A DNA stretch of 64,000 nucleotides from an uncultured Bacteroidales bacterium (GCA_900320545.1 ONSU01000004.1:1-64000), one strand, 5' to 3'; shown: positions 1 through 9,093, counted from the stretch's first letter. The notes: generated by a model not told the origin, from the sequence alone. Numbers and translations are program-made.

Positions 1-669
1 ATGCTCATGACAGTACTTCGGGGAGATTTGGCCATTCAGCAGAGCAGGGCACTCATCCGCACATTTCGTGCTATGAAGGATTACATTGTACAGAACCAGT
101 CTCTAATAAATCAACGTGATTATCTTCGCCTGTCCATGCAGGTTTCTGATACACAGCATACTGTGCAGAGCATTCAGTCTCAGCTGATCGATCAGGGAGA
201 TAAGCTGAATGATCTGTTCAGTCAGATGCAGGACACAGTGAAGCGGTCCGAAATCTCCCCGTTCATGCTGGATTTCAGCAGGGAAGAGGACAAGAAAGAA
301 TATCTGATCATGAATGGTCAGCCGGCAAAAGCCGATGAAACATATATGGAAATCTACGGGGAGGCGAAAAAGACTGTCTATATTGTTGATAACTACATCG
401 GAATTAAAACGCTTCGGTTGCTGAGAAGTGTAAAACCAGGCGTGTCTGTCATCATCTTTACTGATAATCTGGGTAAAATGCATTTGAGTGATTACAATGA
501 CTTTCACACAGAATTCCCTTCTATTACAATAACTTTCCGGAAAACGGGGAGGACAACACATGACAGATTCATAGTCCTTGATTACGGTATGCCGGATGAA
601 AAGCTCTTTTACACCCTTTATGACCCTTCCGGGTTCGCTTCCCAGTTCTTCCAATTTCGAATGGAATGA
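1..669 (+). CDS. ORF6N/KilA-like protein with PLD-like C-terminal part, 5' cut by window, 3' end replaced
   Basis: Residues 1-30 match the end of an ORF6N-type DNA-binding domain, followed by a coiled segment (about 35-80) and a C-terminal alpha/beta part with the HDRFIVLDYG motif. ORF6N proteins are found on phages and mobile elements, where they are thought to bind DNA. The first codon lies at the window edge and roughly 80 N-terminal residues that the family normally has are missing, so the true start is outside. In relatives the IVLDYG motif is followed by a conserved HCGASSKDAG-type stretch; here it is replaced by an unrelated tail from about base 610, where antisense coding of another gene begins. 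I infer that a deletion joined the 3' ends of two convergent genes. Family call moderately sure; function of the C-terminal part unknown. Confidence 0.6.
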   Translation: MLMTVLRGDLAIQQSRALIRTFRAMKDYIVQNQSLINQRDYLRLSMQVSDTQHTVQSIQSQLIDQGDKLNDLFSQMQDTVKRSEISPFMLDFSREEDKKEYLIMNGQPAKADETYMEIYGEAKKTVYIVDNYIGIKTLRLLRSVKPGVSVIIFTDNLGKMHLSDYNDFHTEFPSITITFRKTGRTTHDRFIVLDYGMPDEKLFYTLYDPSGFASQFFQFRME

Positions 670-948
670 TTTTAAAACTCTTCCATATAAGAACTTCCTG
701 AAAGAATCGGCATTCTCATTCCTGAAAAGCCCTTTGGCATAGTCTTCCCTCGCAAGCTCGATGGCATATAAGGCCGCATCATTGACGAAAAGATCCAGAG
801 ACATTCCACAGCGCCCCGGGTCCCACTTCATCTCCACACTGCTGATCATTGACCCAATATTGTAACGGGCGTAATCCAGAAACTGTTTCCCGGTAGGGTT
901 CTGGACGAAGTCTTGTTCCGTCAATGGTTTTCTCGCTGTTCTTGGCAT
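610..948 (-). pseudogene. Fragment of an unrecognised gene fused tail-to-tail to the ORF6N gene
   Basis: From ATG at 948 the minus strand encodes about 112 protein-like residues (start MPRTARKPL, helical, ending near EELGSEPGRV). The frame then runs into the antisense of the ORF6N gene and stops only at 103. The antisense part does not look like protein. A TAATTTTG -7 element sits at 970-977, so the 5' end looks like a genuine transcription unit whose 3' end was lost. I do not recognise the family. Confidence 0.45.
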
Positions 949-1060
949 AAGGGAAGAAATTGTTGGAAACAAAATTACAATTTTCCGCCGATTTATCAAA
1001 AAAGCGGGTAACGATATTGTGGAATGCCCGTATAGATGGCAGATAAAGAAAGCAAGGACA

Positions 1061-1522
1061 ATGAAAAGATTCGAAATCATCGACGGCAAGTGCGTCATTC
1101 CAGAAGGAACCGGATACATTAAGGATTATGAGTTCTACTGCTGCGACGACCTCCGTGAAGTCGTTTTCCCGGAGACTCTTTCCTTTATAGGAGAAGAGGC
1201 CTTCAAGGGCTGCTGGAACCTCAAAGAGATCCACCTTCATGCTGGTCTATATGAGATTGAGGAGGCAGCTTTCTGCGGGTGCCGCAACCTCGAGGGCCTG
1301 AAAATCCCCGCGTCAGTGCACACCATCGGCTCGTATGCATTCTCCGAGTGCGGCCGCCGCGAGGAAACCAAGATTCCGGTTACGGTCCGGATGCTCGGAC
1401 ATGATGTGGCCAGCGCCTATGTTCCAGAGGAAATTGACGATGAGGACCATCTGGAGGAGGTGAAACGGGAAGAAGAATGCGATGTTGAACCGTGCGGCGG
1501 AGGAGATGAACTGCCTTTCTAA
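1061..1522 (+). CDS. Small BspA-type LRR_5 protein with SSB-like C-terminal tip
   Basis: About 153 residues. The first 105 carry four LRR_5 (BspA/TpLRR) repeats with the pattern AFxgCxxLxxIxIPxSVxxIG, a protein-interaction fold. There is no signal peptide, unlike the surface BspA proteins, so it is probably cytoplasmic. Residues 120-153 form an acidic linker ending in DELPF, which resembles the last residues of bacterial SSB (in Bacteroidota typically DDLPF). Two further proteins of the island (6159-6692, 10180-11235) end the same way. ATG 1061 is chosen because the longer frame from GTG 1019 adds residues outside the repeat fold. It leads a co-directional cluster with 1541-1747 and 1749-1985. 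Confidence 0.7.
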   Translation: MKRFEIIDGKCVIPEGTGYIKDYEFYCCDDLREVVFPETLSFIGEEAFKGCWNLKEIHLHAGLYEIEEAAFCGCRNLEGLKIPASVHTIGSYAFSECGRREETKIPVTVRMLGHDVASAYVPEEIDDEDHLEEVKREEECDVEPCGGGDELPF

Positions 1523-1540
1523 TCAACAATACAAACTATC

Positions 1541-1747
1541 ATGAAAGCAACAACAAAATACGACATCGGGGACCTGGTCTGGTCCCTCCGCGACAATCAC
1601 GCCGTCAGGCTTGATGTGACCAGGGTCATCGTCTCCATCGAGGGGGACGGCCTCTGCGAGGTGAGCTACTCGCTGAATTACGGCGACGAGGAGATCCCCG
1701 AGAGCAAACTGTTCAAGACAAGAGAAGAACTTTTAAACACACTGTAG
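1541..1747 (+). CDS. Small hypothetical protein, paralogue of the next gene
   Basis: A 68-residue protein with no recognised family. It starts 18 bases after the LRR gene and ends one base before the next ATG. The layout YDIGDLVWSLRDNHAV at the N-terminus and LFKTREELLNTL at the C-terminus recurs in the following gene (FDIGLGAEVWVIHSNHIV and LYLKKEDLLKSL), so the two are tandem paralogues. The predicted fold is mostly beta, SH3-like in length. Function unknown. Confidence 0.55.
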   Translation: MKATTKYDIGDLVWSLRDNHAVRLDVTRVIVSIEGDGLCEVSYSLNYGDEEIPESKLFKTREELLNTL

Positions 1748-1748
1748 C

Positions 1749-1985
1749 ATGGAAAAGACATTCGATATCGGCCTTGGGGCCGAAGTATGGGTAATTCACA
1801 GCAACCACATCGTGAAAGGAACGATAAGCAAGGTTTGGTACACCAAGTTCATCAGCCCTGTGGACCTCGAGTCGGTGGTGGAATCGGAGTGGTACTTCGT
1901 CTGTGATGCTGACGGTAAAAGGATCGATTCCTTCAGGAGGAAAGATTTGTATCTGAAAAAGGAGGATTTGCTGAAGTCCTTGTAA
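1749..1985 (+). CDS. Small hypothetical protein, tandem paralogue of 1541-1747
   Basis: A 78-residue beta-rich protein sharing the N-terminal (FDIG...VWVIHSNHIV) and C-terminal (KKEDLLKSL) signatures with its upstream neighbour, and separated from it by a single base, so the two are co-translated. There is no signal peptide or membrane segment. Function unknown. Confidence 0.55.
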   Translation: MEKTFDIGLGAEVWVIHSNHIVKGTISKVWYTKFISPVDLESVVESEWYFVCDADGKRIDSFRRKDLYLKKEDLLKSL

Positions 1986-2046
1986 AATAATTGTTAACTT
2001 TATAGGCGCTAAAACTACACATTTCGTCTATTTGATTCATAGAAGT

Positions 2047-2541
2047 ATGGAAAACATCAATTTTATCAACGGAAAGACCTTGGAAGGCGAGCAGATAACG
2101 TTCGACGGATTCAGGGTAGAATCCTATGCAATTTATGACGATGAAGAGGAGGGACTCCTCGTGGATCTCTATTTCAAGTCCGGAAGTTCGGTCACCGTTT
2201 ACGCCTATGCGGACGAGGAAAGTGAAAGCAGCGAAATCGTCGACAGCCTTCTCGAGTGTGCGGAAGCTTTGAAAAAGAATCCTGCTCTCCTGGTCAGGAA
2301 TTACCCTTGCGAACTCATCGGATGTGATTCCTCAAAGAATAAGGAGTATTTTTTTGACGGCAACTCGGTAGAATACTACACTCGCGATGAATGTGCCGAT
2401 GAGGACCTTGTAGAGTTGCATTTCGCTTCCGGCCATTTCGTAGCGGTGTTCAACGAACTTGACGAAAACCTTTACCCCGGAGAGAGTGTGGAAACCCAGG
2501 TGGATGAATGCATCTGTCGGTATTTTGATGATGATAAATAA
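2047..2541 (+). CDS. Acidic hypothetical protein with two repeated halves
   Basis: About 164 residues, strongly acidic, from ATG 2047 (MENINF); an upstream TTG at 2032 is in frame but has weaker context. The two halves resemble each other: each has a Glu/Asp-rich turn followed by LVDLYFKSGSSVTVYAY or LVELHFASGHFVAVFNE, suggesting a duplicated small beta domain. No family recognised. It follows an AT-rich gap (1986-2046) with a possible promoter. Confidence 0.55.
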   Translation: MENINFINGKTLEGEQITFDGFRVESYAIYDDEEEGLLVDLYFKSGSSVTVYAYADEESESSEIVDSLLECAEALKKNPALLVRNYPCELIGCDSSKNKEYFFDGNSVEYYTRDECADEDLVELHFASGHFVAVFNELDENLYPGESVETQVDECICRYFDDDK

Positions 2542-2728
2542 TAGCGCAACTAAGCGATTATGTAAAATATACTTCACAAATTTGCAAAACACATTTTTGA
2601 AAAATGAATTACGAAAGATAATACCTAGCCATATTGAAGAGTCGGATGGCGGAGAAAAGAGATTGGTGGAGAAACTCACGGCGTGTGGAAATATAGAGAA
2701 TAATAACGAAATGTTTTAATGGTTGTTT

Positions 2729-4321
2729 ATGGCTAAGATAGTTGGCAAAGGCCGCAAGACCTGGAAGGACGGATCTGTTATGACTTACACCATAACCGAT
2801 GATGGTGTGCTGACCATTTCCGGCACGCTGCCGTTGGAAGATTACGTGGATATCCGTTCTAAGGCTCCGTTCCGACATCTGGTGATTGAAGATGGCATTA
2901 AGTATATTGGCCGCAAGAATTTTGCCTTTTGGGAAGAACTCGAGGAACTGACCCTCCCTCCTTCTGTGAAAATTCTCCGAATAAGGGCTTTCGAAAAATG
3001 CACAAACCTCAAATGTGTCCATTTCTCAGAAGGGCTCGAAACTATCGGCAAGGAGGCTTTCTACGAGTGTAAAAGTCTTGAAAAGATAACATTTCCCAAG
3101 AGTCTTCAGAAAATAGGCCAGTTTTCATTTTTTTGCTGCGATTCCCTCAAAAAAGTGAAAATCCCAGGCAACGTGAAGGCCATTGAGTATAAGGCGTTCG
3201 CCGGTTGCGACAATCTGACGGAGGTGGTCTTGAGTAACGGACTTGAGAGTATCACTGACGAGGCGTTCAAGTGGTGCCCTGCCTTGGAGAAAATCAATTT
3301 TCCAAAATCGTTGAGCTCTATAGGCAGAGATGCCTTTGGACAGAGCGACAAACTGAAGGACATCGTTTTGCCAAACAAGAATATCTCGCTTGGATATGAA
3401 GCGTTCGGTCCAGACGAGGGAGACTCCGTTACCGGGGAGGACGGTAATAAGTATGACTTCTGGATTACTAACGTGAAAACCAATGTGAATGTGGTGTCTA
3501 TCGCACCTGCCAACGGAAAGTTGGTCAATGGAGACGTTGTCGTACCAGGGAAAGTCGTGTACAAGGGAAAAGAGTATTCGGTGACAATCATTGCCCCCGA
3601 GGCTTTTGCGGAATCCAAGGAACTGAAGTCCGTCCAGCTGCCGGATTCCATCGCGATGATTGAGGAATATGCATTCATGAAATGCACTGAACTCAAAATG
3701 GCAAAACTTGGTAAGTCATTGCAGGTCATTGGCGAGCAAGCGTTTGACCGTTGTAGTAATCTTGAAACCATTGAACTGGGCGAATCTCTTGTACACATCG
3801 GCATGGAAGCCTTTTCAGAATGCAGAAAACTCAAAGATCTCAATTTCCCGGATACGTTACAATCGCTTGGCTGCCGTGCGTTGGAATATACTTCCATCAT
3901 GGACGATCGGAAAGGGGCCATTTATCTGGGCCACGTTCTTTGCGGATACAACGGATATATTCCACCACATTCTTGGCTGGAGGTCAGGGAGGGCACCACG
4001 GTTATTGCGGAAAGGGCCTTCACCGAAGTCAGCAACATTGAAGCAGTTATCTTCCCCGATACCGTGAAGTATATCGGCTATTGTGCATTTACGGAATGCG
4101 GGGACCTTAAGTATATCAAGTTACCCAAGTCGCTCGTCGATATAGGGTCAGAGGCCTTCAGTTACACAAACGTGCAGGAAGTGGTTGCCCCTTGGAAGAA
4201 GCCTATAAAAATAGATTATCATTCATTCCCGAATAAGGCTGTCATTTATATTCCCAAGGGATCTACGGAAGCATACTCCCAAGCTGAGTATTGGAAGGAT
4301 TACAAACTGATTGAGAAGTAA
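2729..4321 (+). CDS. Cytoplasmic BspA-type LRR_5 repeat protein
   Basis: About 530 residues built almost wholly of LRR_5 repeats, in two arrays: residues about 45-220, and about 290-500 after a short beta linker. Repeat cores such as AFxxCxxLxxVxLPxSLxxIG are plain. There is no signal peptide, sorting tail or transmembrane segment, so unlike classical BspA adhesins it is probably intracellular. ATG 2729 is preferred over the in-frame TTG 2723. The stop is three bases before the next LRR gene, so the two form an operon. LRR_5 proteins bind other proteins; the partner is unknown. Confidence 0.7.
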   Translation: MAKIVGKGRKTWKDGSVMTYTITDDGVLTISGTLPLEDYVDIRSKAPFRHLVIEDGIKYIGRKNFAFWEELEELTLPPSVKILRIRAFEKCTNLKCVHFSEGLETIGKEAFYECKSLEKITFPKSLQKIGQFSFFCCDSLKKVKIPGNVKAIEYKAFAGCDNLTEVVLSNGLESITDEAFKWCPALEKINFPKSLSSIGRDAFGQSDKLKDIVLPNKNISLGYEAFGPDEGDSVTGEDGNKYDFWITNVKTNVNVVSIAPANGKLVNGDVVVPGKVVYKGKEYSVTIIAPEAFAESKELKSVQLPDSIAMIEEYAFMKCTELKMAKLGKSLQVIGEQAFDRCSNLETIELGESLVHIGMEAFSECRKLKDLNFPDTLQSLGCRALEYTSIMDDRKGAIYLGHVLCGYNGYIPPHSWLEVREGTTVIAERAFTEVSNIEAVIFPDTVKYIGYCAFTECGDLKYIKLPKSLVDIGSEAFSYTNVQEVVAPWKKPIKIDYHSFPNKAVIYIPKGSTEAYSQAEYWKDYKLIEK

Positions 4322-4324
4322 GTT

Positions 4325-5209
4325 ATGGAAACCGACAGATATACAATAGACGAAAAAGGTGTTCTCGTGGTTAAATCGGGAATTACGGCCATAGGTCAGG
4401 ATGAGTTCAAGGATTTTGACAGAATAACCAAGGCTGTTCTTCCACGCACTATCAAATATATATGCCATGGAGCGTTTCACGGTTGTAAGCGTCTTCGCTC
4501 TATCAACCTCCCGGCAGGATTGAGATTCATCGAATCTTGGGCTTTTGCAGGATGCGAATCGCTTACATCTATCGACATCCCGGAGGGAGTGAAGCGCATT
4601 GAGACCCAGACCTTTTACAAGTGTACAAAACTCAAGACGGTCAATCTGCCCTCTACGCTCGAAGAAATCAAAGATGAGGCCTTTTCTACATGCACGAGCC
4701 TAAAACAGATAGTGGTTCCAGATGGGGCAGAAATGATATGCAAGCGTATGTTCGGTTATTCCTGGAGCCCTTTTAAGTATTGTGACGCCTTGGAGAAGGT
4801 CATCATTCGAGAACTCAAACCCCGAGTCAGCAAGACTGAAATTAAGAAGGTTGTCCTTATAGAGAAGTCCCAGTATCACAGCAAAGGGAGAATCTATGGT
4901 GCAGTCATCGGGGTAGAGCCAGGAGATGAGATTGTGGAATATGCCCGCGAGGTGGTTAAGGATCTGCTGTTTGAAGCTTTCCGTCATACTGCCAGGTATC
5001 TGGACTTGACAGACTGGTCAGGAGACAGTTACAATCCAGCAGAAGAGATGGAATTTTCAAGCCAGCGCTTTGCTGTTGTCGACATTCCCAAAGGCGCCGC
5101 TCCTCATACCCGGACTTTTGACGGCCGCACATATCTTACGGATGAAGCTTTTTGCAAGTCACTCATGGAAGGAACGAAGATAGAATGGATGCCACTGGTA
5201 AAGAAATAA
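4325..5209 (+). CDS. LRR_5 protein with unrecognised C-terminal domain
   Basis: Of 294 residues, 1-150 hold five to six LRR_5 repeats. The remainder is a non-repeat domain containing EIVEYAREVVKDLLFEAF and ending TKIEWMPLVKK, which I do not recognise. No signal peptide. It starts three bases after the preceding LRR gene and ends seven bases before the next ORF, so 2729-6692 looks like one operon. It may be a repeat sensor fused to an effector or binding domain, but nothing in the sequence settles that. Confidence 0.6.
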   Translation: METDRYTIDEKGVLVVKSGITAIGQDEFKDFDRITKAVLPRTIKYICHGAFHGCKRLRSINLPAGLRFIESWAFAGCESLTSIDIPEGVKRIETQTFYKCTKLKTVNLPSTLEEIKDEAFSTCTSLKQIVVPDGAEMICKRMFGYSWSPFKYCDALEKVIIRELKPRVSKTEIKKVVLIEKSQYHSKGRIYGAVIGVEPGDEIVEYAREVVKDLLFEAFRHTARYLDLTDWSGDSYNPAEEMEFSSQRFAVVDIPKGAAPHTRTFDGRTYLTDEAFCKSLMEGTKIEWMPLVKK

Positions 5210-5216
5210 AGCATAT

Positions 5217-6155
5217 ATGAACGACTACATCGAAGTAAAAACATCTGTGGAGAATCCGGAGTACCCGACGAGGGTGAGGATTATTGGTTTCGACGGCACG
5301 TTTGAGCATGCCGGCGACTATTCCGCCCCGAGATACGATTTCTCCGTTCAGGTGGAAGTCCGATACAATAAGGTAGTGAACGGAAAGGAGGAGAACCTGA
5401 TTACCTGTACGTTTTGGACAACAGAAGACCACTCGACGTTCTCGTATGAGGACGACGACCTTGATGACGACTCTGTGGACGATTGGTTCTGGGAAGGACT
5501 GTCGGAAGACCTCAGTTTCCATGACCTCGAATGTTTGGAGAATCTGGACCTCTATGCACTTGACGTTCCTGCTTGCGAAGAGGACGCAGGCTACCAAGAC
5601 ATGGAGGATTACCTGACGAAAGCGTTCGACAAGTGTCTTGGGGACCATTACGAGGATTATGAATACCAGTGCACCAAACTATTCGAGCAGAGGCCGGAAC
5701 ACAAGCCCATTGAGAAAGAACTGACCTTCGAAAAGGGTGTTTGCAGGACCGTCTGGAGCCTCGAGGGAGTAGACTTTGAGCGAGATTATGAAGACGACAT
5801 TAAAGCAGCGTTCTATGTTAGTTGCTGCTTATATATCCAAGACGAAATGCTCTTTTGCGCGGAATTCAAGACCGAGATGGATTACCTCATGACTGCTGCT
5901 CCACATGACTTGCATCATCAGATTGTGAAAAAGGTTGAAAAAACTGACTTCCAAGAGCTTGTGTCCGCAGAAGACGAGAGTGGGGTGTGCAACAGTTTCG
6001 AGCGTTATGCTGAAATTATGCAGGAAAACGATTCCTTTGAGGAATATATCGCTGACTACTTCAAAAACGAATATAACTACGACGAATACGAGGATGTGGA
6101 AGTTACTCTCGGCGATCTGGCAGAAAAGTGGGAGAAAGACTATGAAAATATATAA
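5217..6155 (+). CDS. Acidic hypothetical protein (312 aa)
   Basis: Very acidic, rich in Asp, Glu and Tyr, with a run of Asp around residues 79-91 and several Trp/Tyr-containing beta segments. No family, signal peptide or membrane segment seen. It sits inside the LRR operon with gaps of seven and three bases to its neighbours. The charge pattern resembles DNA-mimic or immunity proteins in a general way, but that is only an impression. Confidence 0.5.
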   Translation: MNDYIEVKTSVENPEYPTRVRIIGFDGTFEHAGDYSAPRYDFSVQVEVRYNKVVNGKEENLITCTFWTTEDHSTFSYEDDDLDDDSVDDWFWEGLSEDLSFHDLECLENLDLYALDVPACEEDAGYQDMEDYLTKAFDKCLGDHYEDYEYQCTKLFEQRPEHKPIEKELTFEKGVCRTVWSLEGVDFERDYEDDIKAAFYVSCCLYIQDEMLFCAEFKTEMDYLMTAAPHDLHHQIVKKVEKTDFQELVSAEDESGVCNSFERYAEIMQENDSFEEYIADYFKNEYNYDEYEDVEVTLGDLAEKWEKDYENI

Positions 6156-6158
6156 AAC

Positions 6159-6692
6159 ATGGCCCAAAAGAAACTCGCAAAGGTCCAGGGCATCCCTAGG
6201 ATGAAAATCATAAAGGATAACATTGACCGTATCCCTCTCAATGAATGGGAGGACGATACGCATATCTGGGAAGTGATGCTTCCCGAGATACGGAAACACC
6301 TTGATGGCGAGCCAAGCATTTTTGACGGGATTCAATGCCCCCGCCAATTCGAAGGATTTACCGAAGCAGGCATCGCTTTGGTTGAATCGGCCGTAATCGC
6401 GCCGTGCCTGGAGAACTATTGGGAATGCTCCGAAAAGGGGGCCTACACTTTCGAGTGGACAGAAAATGACGACCAAGAATTCAGTGATTATATCAAGGCA
6501 CGCTGGTCATATATGATGTGGTTGGCATATGAGGCGATGAATGGCACACTGAGCGAGAATCCAGGAAAGACACTTGATGAGGCTGGGGAAAGGGATTTCA
6601 AAATCATGTGTCTGCTCTGTGGGAAAACCACAGCCCAAGATGTTCCAGCCCCCGCGGATGACAACAATTCATTTCCGGATCTTCCGTTTTAA
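6159..6692 (+). CDS. Hypothetical protein with SSB-like C-terminal tip
   Basis: A 177-residue protein with a Lys-rich N-terminus, a helical Trp-rich middle (YIKARWSYMMWLAYEAM, about 110-130), a CLLC pair near 150 and a disordered acidic end terminating in FPDLPF. The tip resembles the SSB C-terminal peptide, as in the products of 1061-1522 and 10180-11235. It is the last gene of the 2729-6692 operon. The family is not recognised. Confidence 0.5.
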   Translation: MAQKKLAKVQGIPRMKIIKDNIDRIPLNEWEDDTHIWEVMLPEIRKHLDGEPSIFDGIQCPRQFEGFTEAGIALVESAVIAPCLENYWECSEKGAYTFEWTENDDQEFSDYIKARWSYMMWLAYEAMNGTLSENPGKTLDEAGERDFKIMCLLCGKTTAQDVPAPADDNNSFPDLPF

Positions 6693-6762
6693 TTTTTCTT
6701 AGCAAACAGGTAACGATTCGAAAAAAAGTCGGTATTACTAAGAAAGCAAAGAATAAAAAAAT

Positions 6763-7413
6763 ATGAAGACAACAGAGAATATCAAACTTACCACAGTAGG
6801 CAAACTTCTCAAGGACCTGAAAAGGTATGAGAAGAAACATTGGGACCTCAGCGTCATCGCGTGGACGGATGAAGACCGCACCTTCGGCGTCGTAGGCACC
6901 TGGAAAGACGAAGACGGCGACTTCCAGATCGTGGTGGAAGAGATTGACGAGATTCTGGAAGGCATCTGGACAGTCGCGGATGTGATTTCTTCGCTGGAGG
7001 ATATCGGCAAGGAAACAAGGGTGTACCTGGCGGGTGACGGCTATTACTTCGCTATCGACAGCAACGGGTCATCCATCTTCACAGAGGCCGATGACGACGA
7101 TGCGGTGGGGTGCTATGTCACCGTCTTCGGAGAGTATGAGGAAGAGCCTCAGGACGGACAGGATGAAAAGGAGGTGCACCGCCCGTCCTGGAAGGAGGTC
7201 TGGAAGGAAAAGACCAGGAATTGGAAGGGCGTCCTTGAAGGTGTCACCTTCCTCCTTTGCATCCCCCTGACCGCCTACGGGCTCTACTACAACATCGCCG
7301 CACTGGTGAAACACTCATCTCCCGTATGGGAGAGTATCCTCTGGATTATCTTCCTCGGGCTTCTCCTTTACGTGTGCATCGACAACCTTTTCTTTCCCGA
7401 CCGTCACAAATGA
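6763..7413 (+). CDS. Hypothetical protein with C-terminal membrane anchor
   Basis: Of 216 residues, the first 130 form an acidic soluble domain starting TVGKLLKDLKRYEKKHWDL. Two hydrophobic helices follow (about 157-180 and 187-208), with a charged end. The N-terminal half is probably cytoplasmic and tethered to the inner membrane. No family recognised. It stands alone between AT-rich gaps, so it likely has its own promoter upstream of 6763. Confidence 0.5.
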   Translation: MKTTENIKLTTVGKLLKDLKRYEKKHWDLSVIAWTDEDRTFGVVGTWKDEDGDFQIVVEEIDEILEGIWTVADVISSLEDIGKETRVYLAGDGYYFAIDSNGSSIFTEADDDDAVGCYVTVFGEYEEEPQDGQDEKEVHRPSWKEVWKEKTRNWKGVLEGVTFLLCIPLTAYGLYYNIAALVKHSSPVWESILWIIFLGLLLYVCIDNLFFPDRHK

Positions 7414-7431
7414 ATCCCCATGCACACTTTC

Positions 7432-7493
7432 GGTTAGTCTAATAACCTTTTTCTTTAATTTTTTGGTTATTATACTAACCTTTTTTATCTTTG
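7432..7493 (+). promoter_or_regulatory. Paired palindromic operators and TAnnTTTG promoter of the ATPase gene
   Basis: GGTTAGTCTAATAACC (7432-7447) and GGTTATTATACTAACC (7465-7480) are near-perfect reverse complements of each other (15 of 16), and each is itself a GGTTA-N6-TAACC palindrome. They start 33 bases apart, about three helical turns. A -33 TTTG (7462-7465) touches the second copy, and the -7 TATCTTTG is at 7486-7493 with 20 bases between. The ATG follows at 7511. The layout suggests a repressor dimer pair covering the promoter. Confidence 0.6.
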
Positions 7494-7510
7494 TATAAAA
7501 CTTAAGGGAA

Positions 7511-8707
7511 ATGGAGACTCTTTTCAAGAAGCATCGACTGCTTATTTCGCAGGTGAGTACGGATATCGTACGAGACTCAATGAATACCATCAAATGGGAA
7601 AAACAGCTGGTGGCTATCAAGGGGTCCCGGGGTGTCGGCAAAACGACACTGATGCGCCAATATATCAAGCAGAAGTATGGTGTACAGGCAGGTGTCGCAC
7701 TGTACTGCGTCTTGGACAGTATGTACTTTACCGAGCATACGCTTCTTGAACTTGCCGAACAGTTCCATCTGCACGGTGGTGAGCATCTCTTCCTGGATGA
7801 AGTTCATAAATATCCCACTTGGAGTAAAGAAATAAAAGAAATACTGGACCTGTATCCGGAAATGAAGATTACCTTCACCGGTTCCTCGCTCCTTCAGATA
7901 CTGAACGCCGATGCCGATCTGTCAAGAAGGGTTTTGAGTTATGACCTCTCAGGGCTGTCTTTCCGTGAGTATCTGCGGTTTTATCACGGAATAGCGTTGC
8001 CGGTTTATAAGTTTGCCGAGTTGCTTTCGGATGCCGACGCCATATGTGACAAAGTATGTAAAGTATGCCGTCCCCATGCCCTTTTTGAAGAATATCTCCG
8101 TGCAGGGTACTATCCTTTTTATGACGGTGATATTGATGATTATTATAGCCGAATAGAGAATATCGTGAATTTTATAATAGAGCAGGAGATGACGGCTTTT
8201 TGTGGAGTGGAACCTGCCTATACCAGAAAATTGAAAGCGATGCTGATGTTTCTTTGTAACAACTTACCTTACGAAGTGAATATCGCCAAACTGGCTTCAT
8301 ATCTGGAGTTGAACAAGGCCACAGTGCTGGCCTATCTGTCCGGAATGAAGAAAGCGGAACTGCTTCATCTGCTCTACTCAAAGAATGCATCCGTAACCAA
8401 AATGCAGAAGCCAGACAAGATTTACGTGCATAATACGAATATACTGTATGCCCTTGCGACAAAAGAAAACATCGGAACAATTCGTGAATGCTTTTTCGTA
8501 AATCAGGTGTCAAAAGGGCACGAGGTCGAGTATGGGAAATCATCCGGAGACTTTCTTGTTGACGGCAAATACACAATCGAGGTCGGCGGGAAAGACAAGA
8601 CTTTCGACCAGATAGCCGACATTCCTGATTCATTTGTTTTTGCTGACGAGATGGAGTATCCCGTTGGCAAGAAACTGCCACTCTGGCTTTGTGGGTTCTT
8701 ATATTAA
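7511..8707 (+). CDS. AAA ATPase of the DUF4143 (AAA_14) type
   Basis: A 398-residue protein. Walker A is GSRGVGKTT (about 38-46), Walker B is HLFLDEVHKYP, and the sensor/arginine region TGSSLLQI...DLSRRV follows. The C-terminal half has a winged-helix-like segment (INIAKLASYLELNKATVLAYL style) and ends in a PD-(D/E)XK-like fold, as in DUF4143 ATPases. This family is abundant on Bacteroidota accessory DNA; its physiological role is not established. Walker residues are intact, so ATP hydrolysis is expected. It is preceded by paired palindromes (7432-7480) and followed at 21 bases by a small hypothetical gene. A second member is at 34757-36034 and a remnant at 22598-22891. Confidence 0.85.
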   Translation: METLFKKHRLLISQVSTDIVRDSMNTIKWEKQLVAIKGSRGVGKTTLMRQYIKQKYGVQAGVALYCVLDSMYFTEHTLLELAEQFHLHGGEHLFLDEVHKYPTWSKEIKEILDLYPEMKITFTGSSLLQILNADADLSRRVLSYDLSGLSFREYLRFYHGIALPVYKFAELLSDADAICDKVCKVCRPHALFEEYLRAGYYPFYDGDIDDYYSRIENIVNFIIEQEMTAFCGVEPAYTRKLKAMLMFLCNNLPYEVNIAKLASYLELNKATVLAYLSGMKKAELLHLLYSKNASVTKMQKPDKIYVHNTNILYALATKENIGTIRECFFVNQVSKGHEVEYGKSSGDFLVDGKYTIEVGGKDKTFDQIADIPDSFVFADEMEYPVGKKLPLWLCGFLY

Positions 8708-8728
8708 AATCAGACTGGAAATAGACAT

Positions 8729-9082
8729 ATGAGTATTACACAGGAAGAATTCCGCAAAAGAATTCACGAAATCATCCAGGACAAGATATTCTTCTCCAAC
8801 ATCAGCAACAACCCTGTGGAGGTGGTGGAGAAACTCCCGGAAGAGATTGTGCCCGGCAAAGTGTTATTTGATGGTTTGATGCTCTTTGACGGCATAGAGG
8901 GCATCGAGGACGACATCCAGCAGATGAACTCCTTTACCAAGGACGGCGAAAGGGTGAATCTGGAAGATTACTATACGGACAACGGCGCCTTCGAGGATGA
9001 CGGAAAGGACCGCTTCCTGGCGGCGCTTGAGCGCCTTATGACCCTTACGGAGTTTCTGAAATTTATGAGGAATCAAAAATAA
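8729..9082 (+). CDS. Small acidic hypothetical protein
   Basis: A 117-residue helical, acidic protein (start MSITQEEFRKRIHEII) lying 21 bases after the ATPase and 11 bases before the next gene, so probably co-transcribed with both. No family, signal peptide or membrane segment recognised. Confidence 0.5.
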   Translation: MSITQEEFRKRIHEIIQDKIFFSNISNNPVEVVEKLPEEIVPGKVLFDGLMLFDGIEGIEDDIQQMNSFTKDGERVNLEDYYTDNGAFEDDGKDRFLAALERLMTLTEFLKFMRNQK

Positions 9083-9093
9083 ACAACTTATTT

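Noticed and set aside
1061-5209. LRR_5 proteins as surface BspA adhesins
   Set aside because: None of the four has a signal peptide, lipobox or C-terminal sorting domain, so they are probably cytoplasmic.
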